Below are positions 33,817 to 41,264 of a DNA stretch of 45,064 bases, in pieces. Below the pieces are notes generated by a model that saw nothing but the letters and a program-made list of their open reading frames with translations, ran no database searches and was not told the origin of the DNA. The stretch's first letter is position 1. Each line of letters opens with the position of its first letter. The translations under genes and the position numbers were made by a program. Source of the stretch: Burkholderiales bacterium (lineage in GTDB: Bacteria; Pseudomonadota; Gammaproteobacteria; Burkholderiales; Ga0077523); NCBI GenBank assembly GCA_019747905.1, contig JAIEQG010000072.1, positions 1 to 45,064 of the forward strand, given 5' to 3'.

Positions 33817-34401
33817 TTGCCCTTCGCCTATTACGATCGCCTGCCCGCCGGTCGACAGCGCATCTACGATCGCAGCGACGCCATCGTCGAGTTGCCGCTG
33901 CCGCCCGGACCGGACGTGGCACCGGTCATCGCCGCGATCGCCGCGGGCCTCGAAGCCGACCGCGAGACCGCGGTGCAGCGCGCGTGCCAGCAACTGATCG
34001 ACGATCTCACCAGGCGCTTCGGCGTGCCGTCGCTGCGGGTGAAGGTCTACGCCACCCGGCCGAGCGGCGACTGGGGCGAATTGCACGGCATGTACCTGCC
34101 CGAGGACGCAGGCCAGCGCGCGGTAGTGGAAGTCTGGATGCGGACCGCCCAGAAGCAGAAGGTCGTGGCGCCCCGCACGTTCCTGCGGACGGTGCTCCAC
34201 GAACTGTGCCACCACCTCGACTACGAGCTGTACAAGCTGCCGGAGACCTTTCACACCGAAGGCTTCTACAAGCGCGAGTCGCACCTGCTGGTGCAACTGG
34301 CCGGCCCCCCTCCGGCGAAGAAGGGTCAGGCCACGGGCGGCGAAGCGTCGCCCAGCACCCGTACCGGCACGCGCGGCGCCAAGGCGCACAGCAACTCGTA
34401 A
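33817..34401 (+). CDS. HExxH metallopeptidase-like protein of unknown function
   Basis: 194 residues from a TTG at 33817, chosen because GGAG stands six bases upstream. A zinc-protease signature HELCH (128-132, in TVLHELCHHLDYEL) is followed by HTEGFYKRESHL, which may supply the third metal ligand. No signal peptide or membrane helix is seen, so it is probably cytoplasmic. The last 25 residues (from about 170) are low-complexity and are encoded in the 76 bp that overlap the end of alr on the other strand. The ancestral stop may have been earlier. The function of the family is unknown to me; SprT-like roles are possible but not supported by more than the motif. Confidence 0.75.
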   Translation: MPFAYYDRLPAGRQRIYDRSDAIVELPLPPGPDVAPVIAAIAAGLEADRETAVQRACQQLIDDLTRRFGVPSLRVKVYATRPSGDWGELHGMYLPEDAGQRAVVEVWMRTAQKQKVVAPRTFLRTVLHELCHHLDYELYKLPETFHTEGFYKRESHLLVQLAGPPPAKKGQATGGEASPSTRTGTRGAKAHSNS

Positions 34402-35408
34402 CCCACGGTGCCGGCTGGCGCAGCGACTTCATCGACGGCGACGGCCTGCCCCCACAGCTCGACCGGCGAGCCGATGCCCGCGGATGGCACGGTCGTGAGA
34501 TCGACATACAGCATGTCCATGGATACGCGGCCGAGGGTTCGCGTGCGCACGCCGTCGACCGCGACCGGCGTGCCCGTGGGCGCGAGCCTCGGGTAGCCGT
34601 CGGCGTACCCGCACGCGACGATGCCGACGCGCGTCGCCTCGCGCGCCGTGAACGTCCAGCCATAGCCCACGGACTCGCCTGCCGCCAGCGTCTGCACGGC
34701 GATCACTTGCGAAGTCAGTGTCATGACCGGTTTCAATCCGAGCGCCATGGCACTCTGGTCCGCGAACGGCGTCGCACCGTAGAGCATGATGCCCGGGCGC
34801 ACCCACGCCGCCCGGGACGCCGGATACCGCAGGAGCGCCGCCGAATTGGCGAGCGACCAGGGGCCGTCGCCCGCAGCCTGCACCATGGCGAGCTGCTCGG
34901 CGACGCCACGGCCATCGTCGGCGTTGGCGAAGTGCGTCATCAGGGTGAACTTCCCGGACCAGCCCGAAGATTCGAGGCGCTGCCGCGCCTCCCGGAATGC
35001 CGGCAACCGGAATCCGAGGCGGTTCATCCCGCTGTTCAGCTTGAGCCAGACCTCCCCCGGGCACCCGCCGCGAGCTTGCAACAGCGCCTCCAGTTGCTCG
35101 TGGACGTGCACCACGGGCGTCACCCCGATCCGCAGGGCTTCGCCCAACTCGGCCGCACCGAAGCAACCTTCGAGCAGGACGACCGACCCGGCGTAGCCGT
35201 TGCCCCGCAGCCGTACCGCTGCGTCCATCTCGAGGACCGCGATGCCGTCGGCGGCCTGCGCCGCGGGCCACAGGCGATCGAGGCCATGCCCGTACGCGTT
35301 GGCCTTGAGCACCGCCAGGATCCGCGCAGGACCGGCATGGCTGCGCGCCACCGCAAGATTGTGTGCGAAGGCCGCTGGATCGACGGTGGCGCGGATCGGG
35401 CGGGACAT
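34326..35408 (-). CDS. alr: Alanine racemase
   Basis: A 360-residue fold-type III PLP enzyme that makes D-alanine for peptidoglycan. The PLP lysine lies in AVLKANAYGHG (about residue 37). The second catalytic tyrosine is in ESVGYGWTFTA, and the C-terminal domain has GYADGYPR, LGRVSMDMLYVD and GYELLCAL. The ATG at 35408 (MSRPIRATVD) matches the family start. It overlaps the metallopeptidase-like gene convergently by 76 bp and is divergent from lplT across a 294-bp gap. The alr-lplT neighbourhood fits an envelope-maintenance context. Confidence 0.96.
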   Translation of the reverse strand: MSRPIRATVDPAAFAHNLAVARSHAGPARILAVLKANAYGHGLDRLWPAAQAADGIAVLEMDAAVRLRGNGYAGSVVLLEGCFGAAELGEALRIGVTPVVHVHEQLEALLQARGGCPGEVWLKLNSGMNRLGFRLPAFREARQRLESSGWSGKFTLMTHFANADDGRGVAEQLAMVQAAGDGPWSLANSAALLRYPASRAAWVRPGIMLYGATPFADQSAMALGLKPVMTLTSQVIAVQTLAAGESVGYGWTFTAREATRVGIVACGYADGYPRLAPTGTPVAVDGVRTRTLGRVSMDMLYVDLTTVPSAGIGSPVELWGQAVAVDEVAAPAGTVGYELLCALAPRVPVRVLGDASPPVA

Positions 35409-35702
35409 GGCGTTACCGGCGGCGTGCGAAATCGGGCATCGACGTGATTCTAGCGGTGTGAGCCACCCCGCGAGGGGCCCCAACCGCAGGGTGGGGATCG
35501 ACGGCCGGGCGAATCACCGCTGGACGCCGACACGATCACTCCGAAAACTTTATCGGTGTTGCGGAGGCTGTCGTGTGCCGTCGACGGAACGCACACCGGC
35601 TCGCGCGGTCTGTGGCTGCGTGCATTCATGGTATAAAGCCAGCGCCCCACGCGTCGCCGCGACGCGCCACGACACGATGCAGAACACCGTCACGACGGAC
35701 GA

Positions 35703-36944
35703 ATGACCCGCGGTTTCTACACCATCCTCGCGGCGCAGTTCTTCTCCGCACTCGCGGACAACGCGCTGCTGTTCGCGGCCATCGCCCTGTTGCAGGATCT
35801 GCACGCCGCCGACTGGCACACGCCCGTCCTGCAGCAGTTCTTCGTGTTCGCCTACATCGCGCTGGCACCCTTCGTCGGGCCGTTCGCCGATTCGCTGCCG
35901 AAGGGCCGCGTGATGTTCATCAGCAACGCCGTCAAGATCGGCGGCTGTGCGGCGATGCTGGCGGGCCTGCAGCCGCTCTACGCCTACGGCATCGTCGGCA
36001 TCGGCGCCGCCATGTACTCCCCGGCGAAGTACGGCATCCTGACCGAGTTCCTGCCGCCGCAGAAACTGGTGCTCGCCAACGGCTGGATGGAAGGGCTGAC
36101 CGTCGCCTCGATCATCCTGGGGGCCATCATCGGCGGCCTGATGGTGGGCGACCGGTTCTCGGACTGGATGTTCGGCCGCTTCGACTTCCTCGGCGACATT
36201 CCGCGCCTCGATACGGCGCCGGAAGTCGCGATCTTCCTCATCCTGCTGCTCTACCTCGCGGCCGCGCTCATCAACCTGCGCATCCCCGAGGTGGCGTTCG
36301 ATCACAAGCTCCCGCGCCGCGACCCGCTCTTCCTGCTGCACGACTTCTGGCACAGCTTCAGGCTGTTGTGGCGCGATCCGCTGGGCCGCGTATCCCTGGC
36401 CGTGACGACGCTGTTCTGGGGTGCCGGTGCCACGCTGCGCCTGATCGTCCTGTCGTGGGCAGCGTTGTCACTCAACTTCACCCTCGAGCAGGCCACCCAG
36501 CTCACCGCGGTCGTGGCCGTCGGCATCGCACTGGGTTCTGTGGTGGCCGCCAAGACGGTCGCCCTGGATCACGCCGTGCGCGTGCTGCCGGTGGGCATCG
36601 CCATGGGGTTGCTGGTAGTCGGCATGGTGTTCGTGTCCGACTGGCGCCTCGCGGTGTTGCTGCTGGTGGCCGCCGGCGCGATGGGCGGCTATTTCGTGGT
36701 GCCGATGAATGCATTGCTGCAACATCGGGGGCACCTGCTGATGGGTGCCGGGCACTCCATCGCCGTGCAGAACTTCAACGAGAACCTGAGCATTCTCGCG
36801 ATGCTGGGTGTCTACGCCCTGATGCTGAAGATCGAGATGTCGCTCGACTCGATCATCGTCCTGTTCGGGTTGTTCCTGGCCGGAACGATGACGGTGATCT
36901 GGCGCCGCCACGCGCACGATCAGGATCGGCCGCCCCCGACCTGA
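35703..36944 (+). CDS. lplT: Lysophospholipid transporter LplT
   Basis: A 413-residue MFS protein with about twelve hydrophobic segments that flips lysophospholipids across the inner membrane for re-acylation. The N-terminus FYTILAAQFFSALADNALLF (about 5-24) and the loop AMYSPAKYGILTEFLPPQ (about 103-120) are typical of LplT. The ATG at 35703 opens at the first hydrophobic helix. No acyltransferase/Aas gene lies next to it in the window. In the 294-bp upstream gap (35409-35702) a TATAAA -10-like hexamer stands at 35632-35637, but no convincing -35 accompanies it; I see nothing else there. Confidence 0.93.
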   Translation: MTRGFYTILAAQFFSALADNALLFAAIALLQDLHAADWHTPVLQQFFVFAYIALAPFVGPFADSLPKGRVMFISNAVKIGGCAAMLAGLQPLYAYGIVGIGAAMYSPAKYGILTEFLPPQKLVLANGWMEGLTVASIILGAIIGGLMVGDRFSDWMFGRFDFLGDIPRLDTAPEVAIFLILLLYLAAALINLRIPEVAFDHKLPRRDPLFLLHDFWHSFRLLWRDPLGRVSLAVTTLFWGAGATLRLIVLSWAALSLNFTLEQATQLTAVVAVGIALGSVVAAKTVALDHAVRVLPVGIAMGLLVVGMVFVSDWRLAVLLLVAAGAMGGYFVVPMNALLQHRGHLLMGAGHSIAVQNFNENLSILAMLGVYALMLKIEMSLDSIIVLFGLFLAGTMTVIWRRHAHDQDRPPPT

Positions 36945-37054
36945 TCTGCCTCGTCGCGGGAAAGGCACGGGTGTTCCCTCCCGCACGTAACTGGGAAAAG
37001 GCCCCGTCTTCCATCTCGCGCGCGTGGCGAGAGTTTGTCGCGGTGATGCCTGTC

Positions 37055-37148
37055 GCTGCCCCCATCCCGACCTTCCCCCACCGACGGTGGGGGAAGGGGT
37101 GTACGCCTCCCTCCCCCGGCTGCGCCGGGGGAGGGTTGGGGTGGGGGC
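37055..37148 (+). repeat. Bipartite C/G-rich palindromic repeat, copy B
   Basis: GCTGCCCCCATCCCGACCTT, CCCCCA, a short loop and GGTGGGGGAAGGGGTG form the first hairpin (37055-37102). CTCCCCCGGCTGCGCCGGGGG and GAGGGTTGGGGTGGGGGC form the second (37108-37148). The first half is nearly identical to the minus-strand copy at 4677-4723, and the second shares the same plan. Here it lies between two convergent genes (lplT and a TPM protein), where it may serve as a bidirectional terminator. The rest of the gap (36945-37054) shows nothing recognisable. Confidence 0.82.
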
Positions 37149-37161
37149 AATCCTCGGCCGG

Positions 37162-37659
37162 CTACAACAGCGCCGGCCGATCCGGTAGCTCGTTCCCGCG
37201 CACACCGCTGCCCGGATAGTGCCGTGCGAGATGCGCACCAACGGCACGCACGCCCGCGAGTGCGCCTTCCTCGAAGCGCCCTTCACGGAAATGCTGCTCC
37301 ATCTCGCGGCACACGGCCTCCCAGGCCTGAGCGCCGCATTTCGCATGAATGCCGCGGTCGGCCACGATCTCGACATCGCGATCGGCCATGAGCAGGTAGA
37401 TCAGTACCCCGTTGTTGTCCTCTGTGTCCCACACCCGCATCAACGAGAAGACCTCGGCCGCGCGTTCGCGCGCCGTCTCGTCGGCCCAGAGCCGCGGACC
37501 GTCGAGTGAAGCCTCGATCACGACGCGAATCTGCCCGGTGTGGGTGGCCTCCGCCTCGCTGACTGCGCGTTCGATCGCATCGAGAGTCGCTGCGGGGAAC
37601 GCCGCAGACACCGCGACGCGGCCGGTGAAGATATGACGGAAGAAGCGGCCCGGATCCAC
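37162..37659 (-). CDS. TPM-domain protein, small soluble form
   Basis: 165 residues from GTG 37659, one base after the stop of the upstream TPM/YgcG gene; another GTG at 37680 is possible. The protein is one TPM domain without signal peptide or membrane helix. Typical segments are AVSEAEATHTGQIRVVIEAS, RVWDTEDNNGVLIYLLMADR and VEIVADRGIHAKCGAQAWEA. TPM proteins often occur with LemA, as here (lemA-ygcG-TPM). The soluble copy may work at the cytoplasmic face while the exported copy acts outside. The biochemical role is not established from the sequence. Confidence 0.85.
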   Translation of the reverse strand: MDPGRFFRHIFTGRVAVSAAFPAATLDAIERAVSEAEATHTGQIRVVIEASLDGPRLWADETARERAAEVFSLMRVWDTEDNNGVLIYLLMADRDVEIVADRGIHAKCGAQAWEAVCREMEQHFREGRFEEGALAGVRAVGAHLARHYPGSGVRGNELPDRPALL

Positions 37660-37660
37660 G

Positions 37661-38539
37661 TCACCACCGCCCGGAGGCACCGCCGCCTCCGCCCATGCCA
37701 CCGCCGCCGCCGCCCCAGCCACCACCCCCGCTGCTCCAGCCGCCACCGCCGCCGGGGAATCCGCCACCCCACCCACCGCGACGCCCGCCGCGCATCGGCA
37801 GGCCGCTGTTGCCCGCAGCGAGCGAGAAGACGAACGCGACGATCGCGGCGATCACACCAACCGCCACGGCGCCGACGATGAGCCAGGCGGCAACGCCCGC
37901 GATGCTCCCGACGACACCCGCCGCCGGCACGCGGCCGACGATCTGCCGCAGGATCCCGCCCACCACCACGACGAGGATGAATCCGATCACGAACAGCGCT
38001 TCGAGGTTGCCCATGTTGCCGGGCTGCGGCCGCTGCGGCGCCGGGGCTGGCAGCGCTTCGCCGTCGATCAGCTTGATCATCCAGTCGACGCCGGCGTTGA
38101 TCCCGCCGGCGAAGTCGCCGGCCTTGAAACGCGGCACGATGACGTCGTCGACGATGCGTTTGGACATCGCGTCGTTCAAGACGCCTTCCAGGCCATAGCG
38201 CGTATCGATGCGCAAGGTGCGATCGTCCTTCGCGACGACCAGCAGGGCGCCATCGTCCACGCCCTTGCGGCCGGGCTTCCAGGCATCGGCCACGCGAATG
38301 GCGTATTGCTCGATCGTCTCCGGCTGCGTGGTGGGCACGATCAGCACGAAGATCTGGCTGCCCTTGCGCTGCTCGAACGCGTGCAGTTTCTGTTCGAGCG
38401 CTGCGGCGTCGGCAGCACTCAAGGTGCCGGTCAAGTCCGTCACCGGCGACTTGAGCGGGGGCACCGGCACTTCGGCGCGAACGCCGAGTGCGAGCACCAG
38501 CAGCAGGCAGAGCGCGCCGAAGCGCGCCAGCGCGTACAT
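37661..38539 (-). CDS. YgcG-like TPM-domain membrane protein
   Basis: 292 residues. The N-terminal signal peptide (MYALARFGALCLLLVLALGVRA) is followed by a TPM domain (about 28-150; KSPVTDLTGTLSAADAAALE, TRYGLEGVLNDAMSKRIVDD). Two or more hydrophobic helices follow (about 182-200 and 205-240). The C-terminal tail is almost pure glycine, tryptophan and serine (about 250-292), ending GGGGGASGRW. The glycine-rich tail is a known feature of the YgcG type. It starts 6 bp after the lemA stop and is followed at once by a second TPM gene, so the three are one operon. Confidence 0.9.
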   Translation of the reverse strand: MYALARFGALCLLLVLALGVRAEVPVPPLKSPVTDLTGTLSAADAAALEQKLHAFEQRKGSQIFVLIVPTTQPETIEQYAIRVADAWKPGRKGVDDGALLVVAKDDRTLRIDTRYGLEGVLNDAMSKRIVDDVIVPRFKAGDFAGGINAGVDWMIKLIDGEALPAPAPQRPQPGNMGNLEALFVIGFILVVVVGGILRQIVGRVPAAGVVGSIAGVAAWLIVGAVAVGVIAAIVAFVFSLAAGNSGLPMRGGRRGGWGGGFPGGGGGWSSGGGGWGGGGGGMGGGGGASGRW

Positions 38540-38545
38540 CGCCGT

Positions 38546-39163
38546 CTACTTCGCCGGCGCCGGTTCCGCGGGCTTGCTGAAGTCGACCGTGGGCGGCTTG
38601 GCGATGGCAGCCTCGTTCTCGACCGAGAAGTTGGCCTTCTCCTTGTAGCCGAACACCATCGCGGTGAGATTCACCGGGAACTGCCGCACCGTCGTGTTGT
38701 AGGTCTGCACCGACTTTATGTAGCGGTTGCGCGCGACCGTGATGCGGTTCTCGGTGCCCTCGAGTTGCGCCTGCAGGTCGCGGAAGTTCTGGTCCGACTT
38801 CAATTGCGGATAATTCTCGGCGACCACCAGCAGGCGCGACAGCGCGGAGGTCATTTCGCCCTGCGCCTTGATGAACTTGTCGAGCGCGGCAGGATCGTTC
38901 ACGAGTTCCGGCGTGGCCTGGATGCTGCCCACCTTCGAGCGCGCTTCGGTCACGCCGAGCAGGATTTCCTTCTCCTGCTCGGCAAAGCCCTTCACCGTAT
39001 TGACCAGGTTCGGCACGAGGTCGGCGCGCCGCTGATACTGGTTCACGACCTCGCTCCAGGCCGCCTTCACCTCCTCGTCCTGCGACTGGATGGTGTTGTA
39101 GCCGCACCCCGACAGCAGCGCTGCGGCGGCCAGGGCAAAGAGGACGGCGAGACGTTTCAACAT
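38546..39163 (-). CDS. lemA: LemA family protein
   Basis: 205 residues. The N-terminus carries a lipoprotein-type signal with lipobox LLSGC (cysteine about residue 20). The LemA domain follows (about 25-190): EVVNQYQRRADLVPNLVNTV, VTEARSKVGSIQATPELVND, VVAENYPQLKSDQNFRDLQA, ENRITVARNRYI and FPVNLTAMVFGYKEK. The structure is expected to be a long helical bundle at the membrane. It is first of the lemA-ygcG-TPM operon. The ATG at 39163 is chosen because it opens the signal peptide. A cellular role is not defined; LemA proteins are associated with envelope functions. Confidence 0.93.
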   Translation of the reverse strand: MLKRLAVLFALAAAALLSGCGYNTIQSQDEEVKAAWSEVVNQYQRRADLVPNLVNTVKGFAEQEKEILLGVTEARSKVGSIQATPELVNDPAALDKFIKAQGEMTSALSRLLVVAENYPQLKSDQNFRDLQAQLEGTENRITVARNRYIKSVQTYNTTVRQFPVNLTAMVFGYKEKANFSVENEAAIAKPPTVDFSKPAEPAPAK

Positions 39164-39218
39164 GGACGGGCTCCTCGGGTGAGTGCTACCCCCTCGATGG
39201 GGACGAACAAAGGACATC

Positions 39219-39965
39219 TCAAGCGGTTGCGGCCTTCAGCTTCGCCATCGTATCGCGGGCGAAGCACAGGTCTTCCCAGGCCTTCGCCTTGTCGTGCAGG
39301 TTGCGCAGCAGGTAGGCCGGGTGATAGGTGACGATCAGTGGAACGCCCCGGTACTCGTGCAGGCTGCCGCGCAGCGAAGCGATGGTGGCGTCGCGACCCA
39401 ACAGGTTCGTGGCGGGAACCTTTCCCAGGGCGACGATGAGTTTCGGCCGGATCAGGTCCACCTGCCGCTGCAGGAACGGGCGGCAGCGCTCGGTCTCGAG
39501 CGGTTCGGGATTGCGATTGCCGGGCGGACGGCATTTCACGACGTTGGCGATGTAGACGTCGTCGCCGCGCTTCAGGCCGACGGCGGCCAGCATGTTGTCG
39601 AGCAGTCGGCCGGCCTGACCCACGAACGGCTCGCCGCGCTGGTCTTCCTCGGCGCCCGGGCCTTCGCCAACGAACAGCCAGTCGGCCGCTTCGTCGCCGA
39701 CGCCGAACACGGTCTGGGTTCGCGTCGGCGCGAGCGGGCATGCGGTGCACGCTGCGACGCAGGCCTTGAGGGCAGGCCAATCCATGCCGAGCACCGCCGC
39801 GGCACGCGCGTCGAGATCGGACCCGGGTTCGAGCGCGAGGGGCGACGTATCCGCCACCGGCAGCGGATCGCCGCTGTCCGGCGCGCGGGCCGTCGCCGGA
39901 CGATCGCGTCGGACCCATTCGGGTCCGATGCCGAGTTCTTCCAGGATCTGGATACGGGTCGGCAT
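39219..39965 (-). CDS. Uracil-DNA glycosylase, family 4-type with iron-sulfur cluster
   Basis: 248 residues. The C-terminal two thirds form a family 4/5-type uracil-DNA glycosylase that removes uracil from DNA. Four cysteines expected to bind a [4Fe-4S] cluster lie in ACTACPL, VVKCRPPGNRNP and TERCRPFL. The active-site motif GEGPGAEEDQRGEPFVGQAG and the second motif YHPAYLLRN are intact. The N-terminal 80 residues form a variable extension with a proline-rich stretch. The ATG at 39965 (MPTRIQIL) is preferred to one at 39971 because GAGGG lies at a suitable distance. It lies 10 bp after rimI, as in many betaproteobacteria. Confidence 0.92.
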   Translation of the reverse strand: MPTRIQILEELGIGPEWVRRDRPATARAPDSGDPLPVADTSPLALEPGSDLDARAAAVLGMDWPALKACVAACTACPLAPTRTQTVFGVGDEAADWLFVGEGPGAEEDQRGEPFVGQAGRLLDNMLAAVGLKRGDDVYIANVVKCRPPGNRNPEPLETERCRPFLQRQVDLIRPKLIVALGKVPATNLLGRDATIASLRGSLHEYRGVPLIVTYHPAYLLRNLHDKAKAWEDLCFARDTMAKLKAATA

Positions 39966-39975
39966 CGTCATTCCC

Positions 39976-40437
39976 TCAAAGATCGCGGCCCATGAGGATC
40001 GCATCCTCGCGTCCGCGATCGGCAGGATAGTAGTTCTTGCGCACCGCCATCTCGCGGAAGCCGGCACTGGCATACAACCCCCGCCCTGCCACGTTCGACG
40101 GCCGCACTTCCAGGAACATCACCTGGGCACCCATCTCGCGCGCCCGCCCGACGAAGAACTCCAGCAACTGGCGGCCCAGCCCGGCGCGCTGCCGTTCGCG
40201 CGCGATGCTGAGGTTGAGGAGGTGCGCTTCGTCCACCCCCATCATCAACACGCCGTAGCCCCACAGCGCCCCGTCGCACTCCAGCACCCAGCACGAATAC
40301 CCGGCGCTGAGTGAATCGCGAAAGTTGCCGAGGGTCCACGGGTGGGTATAGATCTCGAGCTCGATCGCGACCACTGCATCGAGATCGGCGGCCCGCATCG
40401 GGCGATAGCGCGGCAGGGCCTGCGGGACTGCGCTCAT
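39976..40437 (-). CDS. rimI: Ribosomal protein S18-alanine N-acetyltransferase RimI
   Basis: A 153-residue GNAT acetyltransferase. The acetyl-CoA-binding motif RERQRAGLGRQLLEF lies near residues 80-94. The RimI-type segments are YTHPWTLGNF near residue 30 and FLEVRPSNVAGRGLYASAGF (about 109-128). It starts with an ATG that overlaps the tsaB stop (ATGA), so it is coupled to tsaB, the usual arrangement. The following gene is a uracil-DNA glycosylase. Confidence 0.93.
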   Translation of the reverse strand: MSAVPQALPRYRPMRAADLDAVVAIELEIYTHPWTLGNFRDSLSAGYSCWVLECDGALWGYGVLMMGVDEAHLLNLSIARERQRAGLGRQLLEFFVGRAREMGAQVMFLEVRPSNVAGRGLYASAGFREMAVRKNYYPADRGREDAILMGRDL

Positions 40438-41099
40438 CGTTCCGCAGTAGTGAGCGCGACCTTGTCGCGCAGGTACAGGGGCACCAGCGCATCGGCCGCG
40501 TGACGTTCACCGGCAGCAAGGCGCCGCGCCGCGATACGGGCAACGCAGCGCGCTTCCGGATGCCGGTCGTGCACGATGGCGATCGCTCCGAGGCGCGCCG
40601 TGAGCGCCGCGCCGAACCGATCGAAGCCGACGCCGCAACCGACCCAGGCGCCAGGCGGCAGGAACGGCACGGCATCGGGAGGCGCGAGTGTCGGCGCAAC
40701 CACGGTATCGAAATCTTGCCCCCGACGGCGGTACGCCGCGAAATAGACTTCGCCCATGCGGGCATCGAGGGCGGTCGCGACCTCGACGGACTCGGAGCCC
40801 GCCGCCAGCGCTTCGAGGGTTCCCACCGGCACGACGGGCAATTCGGCGCCGAATGCGAGGCCTTGCCCGACCGCCGTAGCGATGCGCAGCCCCGTGAAAG
40901 AGCCGGGGCCGACCGCCGCCGCGATCGCATCGAGGCCGCGCAAGGTCAACCCGCCCTCACCGAGCAGCCGGTCGACCATGGGCAGCAACAACTGCGAATG
41001 ACGCTGCCCGGCGTGCTCGAGGCATTGCCGTTCCTCGCCGTCGATCCAGAGGGCGGCGGAACAGTACTCGGTGGACGTATCGAGCGCGAGAATCTTCAA
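40434..41099 (-). CDS. tsaB: tRNA threonylcarbamoyladenosine biosynthesis protein TsaB
   Basis: A 221-residue ASKHA-fold protein that works with TsaD and TsaE in making t6A at position 37 of tRNAs reading ANN codons. The start KILALDTSTEYCSAAL and the segments AAAVGPGSFTGLRIATAVGQ (about residues 60-79) and ALDARMGEVYFAAYR are diagnostic. The reading frame begins with TTG at 41099, aligned with the usual KILALDTS start. An ATG at 41147 would add 16 residues (MLVQRSDPKR...) that are not typical. No strong ribosome-binding site supports either start. Confidence 0.92.
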   Translation of the reverse strand: MKILALDTSTEYCSAALWIDGEERQCLEHAGQRHSQLLLPMVDRLLGEGGLTLRGLDAIAAAVGPGSFTGLRIATAVGQGLAFGAELPVVPVGTLEALAAGSESVEVATALDARMGEVYFAAYRRRGQDFDTVVAPTLAPPDAVPFLPPGAWVGCGVGFDRFGAALTARLGAIAIVHDRHPEARCVARIAARRLAAGERHAADALVPLYLRDKVALTTAER

Positions 41100-41184
41100 A
41101 CGGGCAGCGCGGTCAACGCGTTTCGGGTCGGACCGTTGAACAAGCATCCGATTGTATCGGATGGGGAACGCGAAACCCGCCTTG

Positions 41185-41190
41185 TATAAT
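41185..41190 (+). promoter_or_regulatory. Candidate -10 element for the binding-protein gene
   Basis: A perfect TATAAT lies 74 bp upstream of the binding-protein ATG in the gap between divergent genes (41100-41264). The matching -35 position (about 41162-41167) is a poor match, so the promoter may need an activator. The call rests on the -10 alone. Confidence 0.5.
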
Positions 41191-41264
41191 CCAGCCCCGC
41201 TTGCGGGCAGCGGCGACGCTGCGCCGAATTGAAACGCCAGTCCAACAACAGGAGGAGATGCACC

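Noticed and set aside
37661..37800. Glycine-rich tail of the YgcG-like protein as a frameshift artefact
   Set aside because: Such Gly/Trp/Ser tails are typical for YgcG-like proteins and the frame ends cleanly before the next gene.
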